Shown piece by piece: positions 33,901 through 45,054 of a stretch of 64,000 nt of DNA; the first letter of the stretch is position 1; each line of letters opens with the position of its first letter. The stretch lies in assembly GCA_947247005.1 (NCBI GenBank), contig OX365953.1, forward strand, positions 8,251,001-8,315,000, read 5' to 3'. The stretch comes from Spisula solida (Eukaryota > Mollusca > Bivalvia > Venerida > Mactridae). The position numbers were made by a program, and so were the translations under genes. The notes under the pieces are model-generated. The model was not told where the DNA came from. It saw only the letters and a list, made by a program, of their open reading frames with translations, and did no database searches.

Positions 33901-36900
33901 CTGGAATGAGTTCAGTAATATGATATGCGATCTCCATATTCGTTTTATTCAACAAGTGTCATAAATTCAATAATGAATGGACACGAACTTAATATTCTAT
34001 TTATCAAAACAAGACGAACACGATATTTTAGACATGCATAGATCTACTTAACTTCACTTATATTCTGTAGCATCCCGTGACGTCATCATAATAAACAAAG
34101 AACACATTATCACTATGCATTATGAATGCGTAAATGTAAATTCGATAAGTTGTGGTTATGGTCCCTGTAAGTTCCATGGAAACATATAATCAAGTCGAGA
34201 TTATTAAAGGGGAATGTCCTGGAACTGAAATGTCTCGAATAGCAAACAATTTGGCATCATTTTAATACCTAAGTCAAATTATGAAAACCATGTAAAATGT
34301 TATGAAATACAGTGGAACTCACTTCTTACGAACTCGCTTAAAACGAAAACTCGGTTATAACGAAAGCGAAAAAAATCCCCGACTGCGTCCTTCTTTATTT
34401 CAATGTACATGTACTACCATGCGCTTATAAGGAAATCGGATATAATGAAAAATCGGTTATAACGTAATGATTTCTAGGTCCCTGTGAAGTATTTTGTGTG
34501 CATTTCTTCTCGGTTATAACAAAGGCATAAATTGTGTGAAATTAGTTTGTGCAAACATTCTTAATAAGGTGTTAAGTGGTTGCGCCTCGGGCATTCAACA
34601 ATGCAAAATTACTGACCAAACCAAATATTATACCCTTAAACTTCGTTAAATTTACAAGATTATTTTTTTTGTAATATGTAAATGCAAGTTAAAAAAAACG
34701 AAATTTCAAAGTACAAATACTTTGAACGGATCGAATATTGAAGACGGGTGATGAGATATGAGTGCTTCCTACCAGACATCAACCATGTCATCTAGTCGAA
34801 ATTGTCATCGGTACCCAGTACTACTCACATTAAGATGATAATTGCATTGTTAGAATGGTTCAATGAGGCTTCCAATCAGTGGACACGTTATGTTAGCTAA
34901 ATATTGCAGACCTTATCAAATATCTTGGATCATGCATTACTTTGTCCCGAGTATATATTGATAAAGCAAGACATTGAATAGTTTTTTCAGCATCATCATA
35001 ATATCCTGATATATAGAGGATATTTGTTTGTTTTGATTGAATATGGTTTATATCTCATCGTGTAGTGATTAAATTCAATATTTTCAAGAGCGCGTAGCGC
35101 GAGTGAAAATATTAAAATTTTATCACTACAAGATGAGATATTAACCATATTCAATCAAAACAAACAAATATTCTATTTATTTAATGCTTTTATGGTGTCA
35201 AAACTGGTACTATTTATGCCAAATTGCCACTGTGGTTAGGCTACGTATGAATATGTTATTCCATTCATATTTTTCACTTCAAAATCCGCCAGCTTGGATT
35301 ATGGTGAATAGGTGAATACGACTTTTTTGAGAATTTTGCATTAAATCATACACCAACTTGTAGGAAATGACTAAGAATAAAAAAACCCACATGACATGTT
35401 TCCGTTCAGTAATAAAAAAGTTACATACATTTTAGTGTTGAGATTTTGGTTAATTAAAGTAGTCCCTGTGAGGGGGCGGAACTTATATCAGTCACATTGT
35501 AGGTGATAACCAGTGACTGATATAGGTTTTATTTCACTGATAGAACTCCATATCTCATCAGTTAGCATTAAATAAGATATATGTTTATTATTTTCGAGCA
35601 CAATGTTCTTTCGAAAGCATGCTATACATTGTATAACGAAATACGTTATATCCGAACGTATATAACAAAATTTCATTGTACGGATATAGCGAAAATCGGA
35701 TATAGTGAAAGAAATTTCTGGGTCCCTCGGATTTCGTTATAACCAAAGACCTAAATATACAAAGATTGGAAAAATATACCAAATATCGCAATATCTCGCG
35801 GCAGTCTTCTGAAATCTCGCGAAATCTCGTTTGTTTTTAATTCCTTATATCTCCTGTTGTCGTGAACATAGGAAAAAACTAAAAGGTCTTGCAATGGATT
35901 AATTATTCTGCTTTAAAATGAAACCTAATTTATTGAAATCAGTCAAGAAATAAAACATTAGACCTCAAAGAGCCAGACCTATTATCATTTTAATGGAAAT
36001 TCTAATTTTATCAGAAAATACCCAATTTGCCTCATTCAAACAATAAGTTACATCGTGCAGTAGAAGAAACATAGCTCTTCAAAATGAGATATTGGTCATT
36101 AAAAAGGGATGACAAACAAAAGCGATCATGCCAGATATCAGCATGTAGCTGCTGCATGCCATTCTGTATTTTCTCCCCGTTTTCAATTAAGTGTCCAATC
36201 TGTGTATATTTAGGTCTTTGTTATAACCAAGTTCCACTGTATCACTCTAGTTCTTTTTTTAAAAATCAAGAATAACTAAATATCATTGTCGTCAATAAAA
36301 GGCTGACAGCCTTTTATTCAAATTTAGTCAAATTCTTCGTTGACTTTTCGGTAATACAGTAGAACTTCGATGCCTCGAACGACCTTCTGTCCGGGAAAAT
36401 AGTTCGAGCCATCTACTGTTCGAGGCATCTATGGTACTCAAGTATATGTATGTGTATAAGTTTGAACTGATGCCATTATGATAATCCATACAAATAGTGT
36501 GTGTGCATTGTATATTTGATTTGCATAACTAATGCATGTGTATCATTTTTGTAACATTATTCATTATAACAACAAAATATAATACAGTTTGACAAAAATG
36601 ACATGGAGTCTGATTGATCATCTTAGGCAAACTCTTCGAATGTTCACAAGTCCTAATAATACTTTTCGCTTTGTCGCCACAACATTTTCGTATGTTCGCT
36701 TTGTTGTGGCGAAAAAGCGACACTACGACATGGGATAAATCAGCAACAATAGTACATTTGTAATAGGATATACGATCTTGAAATTACAGCGTGTGATTTA
36801 TTGCCTTAATTATAAGATTTTTAAAGTATACCAATTATGTGTAAATTGAAGCTTTAGCAATGCTACTTGTATTGAATTATTTTCTATTCGAGACTAACAA

Positions 36901-39900
36901 GTGGTCATCATAAGTACAGTTGTCATGTAATTAACAAAAACATTTACAGCTTTTAGATTTCTTGATTATTAGACATGTTAGACACACTCACCTTTAAGAA
37001 GGTTATAGCCGATTTAAAAATACCAAACCTTTATGTAATGTGAATAGAATGTTACAATATTTGATAGATTCTATAATGATTTTTTTTTTAATTTTTCGTC
37101 AGTGGCTGGTAATTAGGCGTCCTATAGCCATTGGCAATCACTCGTCAAAGGAGACATTGTATAAATGACACGTAATTATTTTATTTTTACCATATAAACT
37201 CTTTTATCATGTAATTTCGCTTTTCAAAATGCTAAATACACACAATAAAGACACGTTTAAAAGAAGCAGGAACGGATATAAACATGCTAGCATACTATAT
37301 CATAAATGAGGGATTTTGCCGGGACCGAATAACCAGTTCGAGGCATCTAGGGTGTTCGAGTATAATACTGTTCGAGGCATCGAAGTTCTACTGTAGTTGG
37401 TTTTACAAGTGATAAACGCAATTTTGTTGTATGCAAACCAAGACACTGCAGTTTCTGGGCACGCCCCTTTCAAATGCGCATTCTGGACAGCCTAAGTCAT
37501 TTAGCGCAGGTCATTACAATTTTTCTATAGTATTGTACAAATCGCTTGACTCAAGATGTAAATAAACTTGACATACCTGATTGGCAACGAGATCCAGTGT
37601 AACCAGGCACACAGGAACAGTTATATGCATTTATTTCATCCATACAACTCCCTCCATTCAAACAGGGTTGTGAGACACACTCGTCAATTTCTGAAATTAT
37701 AAAGCATTGTATTTAGATAACACATGTGCTATATCGTCTGCAAAGGTAAGGTCCTTTAATTTGGTAAACATGGCTGGGCCAAGCTAAGTCTTTTTTCTGG
37801 TTGTTTGGCTTTCCCATTACCAAGTCAATGACTATAAGGAATAGGAGAGTTGAGTTGATGCAACTCTGCTGATGTAACTTTGTTGTTTGGAAGTGTAACT
37901 GCACATTCAAAGGTGGTATAAAAGCATTTAATTAGGGTCACTATCTTTTCTTGCACTCCCTTATGAGTGATGTATTGTCCAGAGTGTCTCTCTATTAATA
38001 CTTTAATACTGTCAAAGATTTTCATTAAATCAATGTAATTTTAAATTAAAGGCGTCTTTACAAATGGAGACGTACCTTGTTCACATAAGGTTCCTATGTA
38101 CCCCGGAACACACATACACTGGAATGATTGCAATGTCTCAATACATGTTCCGTCTATACATGGACTGCTAGTACACTCATTGCGAACTGAAATATAAACA
38201 ATAAAATACACTAATACCGATATAAATGAGCAAATAGCTTCGTGGTTTCTTGTAGAACTTCTCAAAACAAATAATTTATTCATCAGGCGCGTAGCTACCT
38301 GTACGCAGGATACGCAGCTGCGTACACAGGCTTCTCAAAAAGTGAAAAAATAAATGATCGAAAAATGCAATAAAAACAGATGCCTAAACCCCAGAGGGGG
38401 TAATCCTTTAGTATTTTCCCAATTTCTTATAAACACTTTTAAAATAGCTCTATACACAAAAAAACTGGTTTTATGAATAAAAATAATGTTAAAGATGATG
38501 CAAAAAAACACACCAGAACGCACCAGAGACGTTCTAGCGAACAAAATTTCTCTCGGGGGAGCATGCCCCCAAACCCCCTAGCCTTCTTGTGTACACATTC
38601 AAATACCTCTAGCTACGCCCCTGTTCATAACAGTTGCCAATTGACGTATTATCTTCTAAAAATATTACGACTATCGTTGTTCATTTTTATAGTATTACAT
38701 AACCATAAGATGTCCATATTTTGTATAAGCTTTTGGTCACAATAAAACTCCCAAAGTATGATTTTATCTTTATGAATCGTGATCAGTGACCATCTTCACA
38801 AACTCTGAGTCTCTTCCGACTTTGGGTCACCTAAAACAGCGATTTAGGGCAATCGTGTTAAAACAAGGGGCTTAGTTTTGCCTTTTGTGGACTATATCTT
38901 TATAGTATTAATACTAAGACACTGTAATGTGTGAATTATAGATATTATTGACATACAAAGTTACTTACTGTTACACGCGGCAGATGTGATTGGACCGGAA
39001 ATCCTGTTAAACGAGTCCGTGTCATCCACATTCATCCGGTAGGACGGTTCAGATATTATATCCCATACATACAGGCCTTGGTAAATATTAGGCCCACTAG
39101 GAAATCTTCTGTAATCTGGTATTGCACCAAGATATATACTGACGCCCATATCTTTTAAACTATCTGCCGCAGCTGCATTTGTTATTTTGCGTCTAGCTAC
39201 AAATGTTAATGATAGAGAACTTCTAACGGCAGATCGCTAAAGTTTGTATACATTATATTAAACACAGATTTCGTCGACACCACTGTAGTTATGGTTGTTG
39301 TTTTGTATGTTTGATCGTCGTCGCACTGTTGCTTCAGCACGGACTCAAACTGTAATGTGTATATTTCTTTTTCAAAAGCATTTTTATTCAAATAGAAGAG
39401 TGTTTTATAAGTAAACATATCATTATAATGGTCATATTAAGCTAATAAAAATAACTATCGATAGAGTGAATTTCTCTAACTGTGGTAGCGCTTTCTTTGC
39501 AAATCGCCATAGCTAGATTATTATCCGAAACATCGGAATGATATTACTGGTTCGCTGGTTTGGAATGAGAAGATCCACATATTGAGAAAACAAAACTTAT
39601 GGGAAAAAAACAAGTTTTTGAAACTTCGGTTTGGTGAATATGACCAAGTTCTGATTTTCATGACAATAGGCTCATAAGACGCGCCTTGTTATGCATATTT
39701 CAAATATACATGTACATGAGTTTTATAAGGTCGTAAGTAGCACCTTCTCATTCCAAGCCAGCGAGGTGATTATCATACCGTATGTCATTATAACGACTAT
39801 CACTGTGGCGTTGGGCAATCTACTTGAATATTGTATCACCGTCTCAACTTGCTGTAGTGCCGCTTGTATTGAGTGCCCACCATTTTGAGGATATCTGAAG

Positions 39901-42776
39901 TAACAGAGTTTATGCTATGACACAAATATTGACATTTTTATCAGAATAAAAAACGATGAATACAAGCTACCAATCGAGCTTTTGTTATAATGTTTTTCAC
40001 GGTAGGTCCGATTTACTACATTGACGACATTTATATTTAATGCTTACAAAGCGAGCCTTATTAGATAAGGCTGATTGTTACATTGGCATTTGACACATTG
40101 AACATGTATATAACATAACTCTACTTACTGAATGTCTAAAATCGCAGTTTTCAACGCATCCTTCGAGTCAGAACTCCATTCAATCTGAAGGTCTACGATT
40201 TCAGAATCCAGCATGACTCCAACACTTAATCTAGTCGCAGATGGTCCGATGTTAAAGACATCGACCAAGTCAGCAATGTACTGTAGACACATATTGAACA
40301 CTACTCCAAAATCATATTGCGGTGCATCTAGCAAAAAGATTATGTCCACTGCATTAGACTGACTACAATCTGAAATTATCATTGTATAAAGCACGCATTA
40401 GACTGGTAAAACTCTGAAAGAAACATTCCATAATACATATCTGAATGGTAGCTCTGTAAAGAAACATTGCATACGGTAGTATACAGTAAAGCAATAACAG
40501 ATGGCATTTGTCCAAGTAGAATTTGTCAACATTTAAAAACAAAAAAACGTAAGTATTTTACATGTATTTCTTCATCAATTTCTATGAAAATACGCCACGC
40601 TGAAGGGAAATCATTTGATTTCCATGAAATACAAAATCTTATTAGCAGCTTGTCCGTATTTCCAGCACCCTGTGAAACCTGTATTTTCCGCGGTTCACAG
40701 GTTGTTTGGCACACTCTGAAAAAATATTCCATATTACATGCATTAAAATGCTTACACTCAGAACCAAACATACTATAATACATATATTAGACCGGTTAAA
40801 CTCTGACATAACCATATTACATGTATAATAAGACCGGTTACACTCTGACAGAACCAAACAATATTACATGTATAATTAGACTGGTTACACTCTGACATAA
40901 CCATACAATATTACATGTATAATTAGACTGGTTACACTCTGACATAACCATACAATATTACATGTATAATGAGACTGGTTACAATCTGACAGAACCATAC
41001 CATATTACATGTATAATGAGACTGGTTACACTCTGACAGAACCATACCATATTACATATATGATTAGACCGGTTACACTCTGACAGAACAATACCATATT
41101 ACATGTATAATTAGACTGGTTACACTTTGACAGAACCATACCATATTACATGTATGATTAGACTGGTTACACTCTGACCGAACTATACCATATTACATTG
41201 TATGATTAGACTGGTTACACTCTGACAGAACTATACCATATTACATTGTATATTTAGACTGGTTACACTCTGACAGAACTATACCATATTACATGTATGA
41301 TTAGACTGGTTACACTCTGACAGAACTATACCATATTACATTGTATAATCAGACTGGTTACACTCTGACAAAACTATACCATATTACATTGTATAATCAG
41401 ACTGGTTACACTCTGACAGAACCATACCATATTACATTGTATGATTAGACTGGTTACACTCTGACAGAAATATACCATATTACATTGTATAATCAGACTG
41501 GTTACACTCTGACAGAACCATACCATATTACATTGTATGATTAGACTGGTTACACTCTGACAGAACCATACCATATTACATGTATAATTAGACTGGTTAC
41601 ACTCTGACAGAACAATACCATATTACATTGTATGATTAGACTGGTTACACTCTGACAGAACAATACCATATTACATGTATAATGAGACTGGTTACACTCT
41701 GACAGAACCATACCATATTACATTGTATAATGAGACTGGTTACACTCTGACAGAACTATACCATATTACATGTATGATTAGACTGGTTACACTCTGACAG
41801 AACTATACCATATTACATGTATGATTAGACTGGTTACACTCTGACAGGAAATTACATATATTAGAAATTTTACACTCTGGAAGAAATATTCCATTTTCAT
41901 ATATTAGTTCAGTTACACTCTGAAAGAAATAGACCAAATGACATATATTAGAATGGTTAAACTCTGAAAGAAATATTCAAAATTACATATATAAGTCCGG
42001 TTACACTCTGAAAGAAATAGTCCATATTACATATATTCGTCCGGTTACACTCTGAAAGAAATAGTCCATATTACATATATTCGTCCGGTTACACTCTGAA
42101 AGAAATAGTCCAAATTACGTATATTAGTCCGGTTACACTCTGAAAGAAATAGTCCAAATTACTTTTATTAAAATGGTTACACTCTGAAAGAAATAGTCCA
42201 TAGTACACATGTACATATATTAGTTCGGTTAGAGTTTGAAAGAAACAGTCCATATCACATGGATTAGTTCGGTTAGAGTTTGAAAGAAACAGTCCATATC
42301 ACATGGATTAGTTCGGTTAGAGTTTGAAAGAAATAGTCCATATTACATATTTTAGTCCGGTTACACTCTGAAAGAAACAGTCCATATAACATATATTAGT
42401 CCGGTTAGAGTTTCAACGAAATAGTCCATATTACAGGTATTAGAGTGGTTACACTCTGAAAGAAATAGTCCATATTCCAGGTATTAGTATGGTTACAACC
42501 TGAAAAAAAAACTATTTTATAATTTATGTGGTAGTCTGATTACTTCAATAATTTGATTTGTTATAATCTGAAAAAAATATTCCATAGTACATACTTATAT
42601 TAGACGGGTTCAATCCTGAAAGAAACATACTAGCAAAGTGTGCTAGCTAGGTATATACGTGTGCATTATATATCAACCAAATAAAATGTGATACCACCAT
42701 CAGGGATCTTACCTTCACATGTAATTAAACCCCAACAACATGAGATAATCAGAAAGATTGTCCAGCCTGGCATCAT
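27326..42776 (-). CDS. VWA-EGF secreted protein gene B, complete (VWA-EGF-EGF-EGF-VWA-VWA)
   Basis: Ten minus-strand exons: 42776-42713, 40369-40129, 39894-39779, 39196-38969, 38186-38076, 37690-37577, 30187-30074, 29427-28987, 28486-28343 and 27975-27326. All borders are AG/GT with consistent phase, and the sum is 2,223 nt, 740 residues plus stop. Domains: signal peptide 1-21, VWA1 to about 216, EGF 217-329 (three modules), VWA2 330-524, VWA3 525-740. It is probably an extracellular matrix or adhesion protein, a paralogue of gene A. VWA1 lacks MIDAS residues, VWA2 keeps them, VWA3 is partly altered. A TATATA stretch near 42860-42885 could be the promoter. The 7.4-kb intron between EGF2 and EGF3 is full of transposons; two genes instead of one cannot be excluded without a transcript. 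Confidence 0.82.
28343..28486 (-). CDS. Gene B exon 9: VWA2 C-terminal part
   Basis: A 144-nt phase 1-1 exon encoding [18 protein letters not shown] then [17 protein letters not shown]. The join to exon 8 gives VLSIG-IGIQ, typical of the VWA beta-5 strand. Confidence 0.85.
28987..29427 (-). CDS. Gene B exon 8: VWA2 N-terminal two thirds
   Basis: A 441-nt phase 1-1 exon in which the gene A-type introns are absent. Encodes [19 protein letters not shown] (DSSVS MIDAS intact), [10 protein letters not shown], the loop [12 protein letters not shown] and VYVMTDG. All metal-site positions are present, so this is the VWA domain of the protein most likely to bind ligand through a metal ion. Confidence 0.87.
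30074..30187 (-). CDS. Gene B exon 7: calcium-binding EGF domain 3
   Basis: A 114-nt phase 1-1 exon encoding [16 protein letters not shown] through GDYCET, a canonical cbEGF module. It is separated from exon 6 by a 7.4-kb intron. Confidence 0.85.
30188..33480. other. Gene B large intron, proximal part, no gene seen
   Basis: About 3.3 kb without domain-bearing open frames on either strand. Short AT-rich ORFs (for example 31465-31719) lack features. Confidence 0.4.
33540..33828. repeat. Dispersed repeat, copy 2 (without MITE)
   Basis: Closely matches 25158-25915 minus its MITE; the sequence at the join is GATACAGC. It shares AAACACCATAAGA, TTAGTATTTTGTCATCCATA and GGATGATCGGGAAAAATG. Confidence 0.7.
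33858..34012. repeat. Foldback repeat, degenerate
   Basis: AGAGGATATGGTATGAGTG...TTATTG and its inverted partner ...GGACACGAACTTAATATTCTATTTATC form an imperfect hairpin like those at 20476 and 35015. No clear duplication is seen. Confidence 0.5.
35015..35176. repeat. Near-perfect 160-bp palindrome (foldback)
   Basis: AGAGGATATTTGTTTGTTTT... is mirrored by ...AAAACAAACAAATATTCT around a GC-rich turn AGAGCGCGTAGCGCGAG. It resembles the end structure of the element in the Gypsy 3' LTR. Confidence 0.7.
35744..36219. mobile_element. hAT-like MITE, copy 2, perfect 8-bp TSD
   Basis: CAAAGACCTAAATATACAAA at the left end, complement at the right. GTTATAAC is repeated exactly at 35736-35743 and 36220-36227. 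Same family as 25311-25817, inserted inside the pogo-like element. Confidence 0.87.
36357..37393. mobile_element. Pogo/Tigger-like non-autonomous element
   Basis: Inverted ends CAGTAGAACTTCGATGCCTC and complement, continuing CGAAC, with TA on both sides (36355-36356, 37394-37395). Internal copies of GTTCGAGGCATC lie near both ends. 1,037 bp, no coding capacity. It lies 180 bp from exon 6 of gene B. Confidence 0.82.
37577..37690 (-). CDS. Gene B exon 6: calcium-binding EGF domain 2
   Basis: A 114-nt phase 1-1 exon encoding [16 protein letters not shown] through GSRCQS, a canonical cbEGF module. Confidence 0.87.
38076..38186 (-). CDS. Gene B exon 5: EGF-like domain 1
   Basis: A 111-nt phase 1-1 exon. 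Six-cysteine EGF module starting [15 protein letters not shown] and ending GTLCEQ. It lacks the D-I/V-D start of calcium-binding EGF domains. Confidence 0.85.
38284..38623. mobile_element. hAT5-like MITE with CAGG(G/C)GCGTAGCTA ends
   Basis: CAGGCGCGTAGCTACC at the left, TAGCTACGCCCCTG at the right, and 5-bp TTCAT on both sides (38279-38283, 38624-38628). The interior has GGGGGAGCATGCCCCC. It lies between gene B exons 5 and 4. Confidence 0.7.
38969..39196 (-). CDS. Gene B exon 4: VWA1 C-terminal part
   Basis: Acceptor ACATTTGTAG, donor GTAAGT, phases 1-1. Encodes [15 protein letters not shown] and [14 protein letters not shown], matching the end of the gene A VWA domain (LTGPITSSACN). Confidence 0.83.
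39779..39894 (-). CDS. Gene B exon 3: VWA1 middle part
   Basis: Acceptor TACTTCAG, donor GTATGA, phases 2 to 1. Encodes [15 protein letters not shown] and VIVVIMTYG; the usual MTDG Asp of the MIDAS is Tyr. Length 116 nt against 119 nt in gene A. Confidence 0.8.
40129..40369 (-). CDS. Gene B exon 2: VWA1 N-terminal part, MIDAS lost
   Basis: Acceptor AATTTCAG, donor GTAAGT, phases 1 to 2 as in gene A exon 2. Encodes [19 protein letters not shown]: the expected DxSxS is DAPQY, so both serines of the metal site are replaced. The fold-defining strand LSVGVMLD is kept. Confidence 0.83.
40785..42520. repeat. Minisatellite in intron 1 of gene B (48-bp units, then ~45-bp variant)
   Basis: From about 40785 to 41850 a unit of about 47-48 bp containing GGTTACACTCTGACAGAAC and ATACCATATTACAT repeats some 22 times. 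From 41850 to about 42520 a diverged unit with ACTCTGAAAGAAATAGTCCA repeats about 15 times. The 48-bp units make a false repeating ORF on the minus strand (41374-41574). Confidence 0.95.
42713..42776 (-). CDS. Gene B exon 1: signal peptide
   Basis: ATG ATG start; encodes [20 protein letters not shown] plus E, with a strong hydrophobic core. Ends in phase 1 at GTAAGA, as in gene A. Confidence 0.8.
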
Positions 42777-43186
42777 GGAATATCCCTAAGATCAAGTTGT
42801 AGAATGCAGGCATACAATTCCTTACACGAGCACTATGGTTGTAAATTAAATCGTTGATATCAGTTATATATAGACTATATATTTTGTTTTGACGCGGAAG
42901 TTTGGCTCTTACATACGTTTTGTATAGACTATGAACATGACGTATAAACCTACAATAAAATGTCTATTGAAAGACGATTTTCTTTAATGTAAGCCATTAT
43001 GTAGATTAAGCACACAAAGTGTTCAATAGATATTTTCAACGTGAATTGGAGACGCACGTGGAAGTAATAATGGAATGGGAATTGCTTCAAAAGATGAATT
43101 GAAAAGTTACTACAAAGGTTATCATAAATATATGCATACAATATGCCTTTATAATTATGCTCTTGATATGAAAGTTGACAATTCAT

Positions 43187-43508
43187 GTATTGCATAATAA
43201 TAAATAATTATTTGCTACACGCCACTTTAACATAAAATTATCATTGCATAATAATAAATAATTTTTTGCTACAACGCCATTTTAACATTAATTATCAGTT
43301 ATCATTGCATAATAATAAAAAATTATTTGCTACAATGCCACTCTAACATTAAATTATCAGTTATCATTGCATAATAATAAAAATTATTTGCTACAACGCC
43401 ACTTTAACATTAAATTATCAATTATCATTGCATAATAATAAATAATTATTTGCTACAATGCCACTTTAACATTAAATTATCAATTATAATTGCATAATAA
43501 TAAATAAT
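43187..43508. repeat. 62-bp tandem repeat, about five copies
   Basis: Unit ATTGCATAATAATAAATAAT followed by TATTTGCTACAACGCCACTT and TAACATTAAATTATC. It lies upstream of gene B. Confidence 0.9.
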
Positions 43509-43619
43509 TGTAGATATTATACATACTCTGTATTACATAGCATTTTCCCCACCTACACAACAGTTTATCGGTGCTATACATCGATAAAACATTAAAGAAC
43601 AAGGCTGTCTATTAATATT

Positions 43620-43845
43620 CGAAAAAAGTGCTAGACGCACTTCTGCAGCGCCGCACATTGCATGTATCTACTGTCTCTCTCCCTTCAGGTGAATTCTCTC
43701 AGTCTGTCCCTCTTGTCAGATCATGCTGTGTCTGTTCTGGTAGAGGATGAACTTGGGATCTTGTGGCTGCAACACTATATGTAAAGCGCCTATGAATGTG
43801 TGTTTCGCCTGAAATGGGCGCTATATAAATCTGGTATATTAATTT
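43620..43845. repeat. Retroposon 3' tail-like repeat
   Basis: Contains GTAAAGCGCC...ATGGGCGCTATATAAAT, a hairpin-plus-tail motif often found at the 3' ends of invertebrate LINE/SINE copies. No protein frame. Confidence 0.4.
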
Positions 43846-43849
43846 TTAA

Positions 43850-45050
43850 TTTAAAATACGAAATTGAAAAGGTTTATTGAAAAGTATGCATGAGTCAGTA
43901 TCAAGGAAAACCTGCCGTCCTGAGATATGCTGTAACTACATGTAACGAGGTTGTAGAAATATCTAAAATAAGAAAACATGACATAACCATAGATTCAGTT
44001 TTAAGTAATGTATCCATATATTTAGTACTATATTTTAGCTTTGAATTTTCGTAGAAATCACTTACTTAGTTTCTATGATGACGATTTCAGTAAAAGTACT
44101 CTAATTGAGAAAAACGGTGAGTAAGTTGTTAAATACAGTAGTACTTACTAAATAATTAGAGATCAATATCAAACCAATTAAAATCTTAATTATGTATATC
44201 TGAGTGACAGATTGTCTCAGTCTTTGTTCTCAAAGGAAGTGAAATTAAACATAGATCTTAATCATTAATATCTAAGGAAATGTGACACTTAATTAAAGAC
44301 TGAAGTTATAGTTATATAACTGTGTATACATACATGTATATATATATACGTCTACAGGTTTATAATCTATAGTCCCAGTCAATGTTTAAATGGAGCTTAA
44401 AAGTCCTTACATATAAGTAGTATTCAACTTGAGGTCATTATTATTTTGCTCACAGAGAAAAAATATTATTTTATAAGTAAGTAAGTGACAATCTAGCTGT
44501 TGATTAATAAGCACAGGTGGGTAACAAATTACATATTTATAAGGCTTATTTAACTTGTGGTCATTGAGTGACGAATTATTTTATTCCTGAAGTATCAACT
44601 ATAATCAGTGTAGCAATACCATGTAAGTTTTACAATACTAAAGGCTTTGAAAACAAAACAGCTGTAGGTAAATAAACGCCACTCTAAGGGAAAATTATAT
44701 GCTGTCCACGGGATATAGGATCTTTTTCAGCAGCAAAGCCGTTTTTCAAATATCCTGTGAAACCTCCAGAGTGGTTGTATGCGATCGGACTACAGTTTCA
44801 AGCCGTCGTCTTACCTAGATTTCACAGGGACAAGGTGTTGGGAAAAATGGCACAATTAAATTAAGTGCTGGTAAAGATCCTAGATTTTGTGGAAAGCTAA
44901 CATCTTTACCTAAGCCTGGCGTATGTTTCATAGAAATCGGTATAGAAAAAATACAATACAGCTATTTTTGTTTAGGGCGAAACAAATTTCGTCTTGGATT
45001 AGTAGTCTTTATTGATGTAAAGGTCACATGGTATTGCTCAGCTACACTGA
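43850..45050. other. Intergenic, no gene seen
   Basis: AT-rich, no domain-bearing ORF, no RNA gene recognised. Confidence 0.4.
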
Positions 45051-45054
45051 AATA

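Larger units (their letters stand above)
34310..36239. mobile_element. Pogo/Tigger-like element, non-autonomous, with nested insertions
   Basis: Ends CAGTGGAAC and GTTCCACTG with TA on each side (34308-34309, 36240-36241). Subterminal GGTTATAACGAAA-type repeats at both ends match the common pogo/Tigger end pattern. 1,930 bp, no transposase ORF. It contains the foldback element at 35015 and the MITE at 35744, both later arrivals. Confidence 0.75.

Noticed and set aside
36294..36318. AATAAAAGGCT-GAC-AGCCTTTTATT hairpin as a terminator
   Set aside because: Terminator hairpins of this kind are bacterial; here it lies between two transposons in an intron and is probably a transposon remnant.
39206..39418. 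Open minus-strand segment between gene B exons 3 and 4
   Set aside because: Tested as the VWA1 middle exon, but the phase from exon 2 gives an immediate stop and the sequence lacks VWA features; 39779-39894 fits instead.
41374..41574. Repetitive minus-strand ORF of a 16-residue unit
   Set aside because: A product of 48-bp minisatellite units that are divisible by three; units of other lengths break it at once.
40785..41850. Regularly spaced repeats resembling a CRISPR array
   Set aside because: Eukaryotic context, no unique spacers, the whole unit repeats: a minisatellite.
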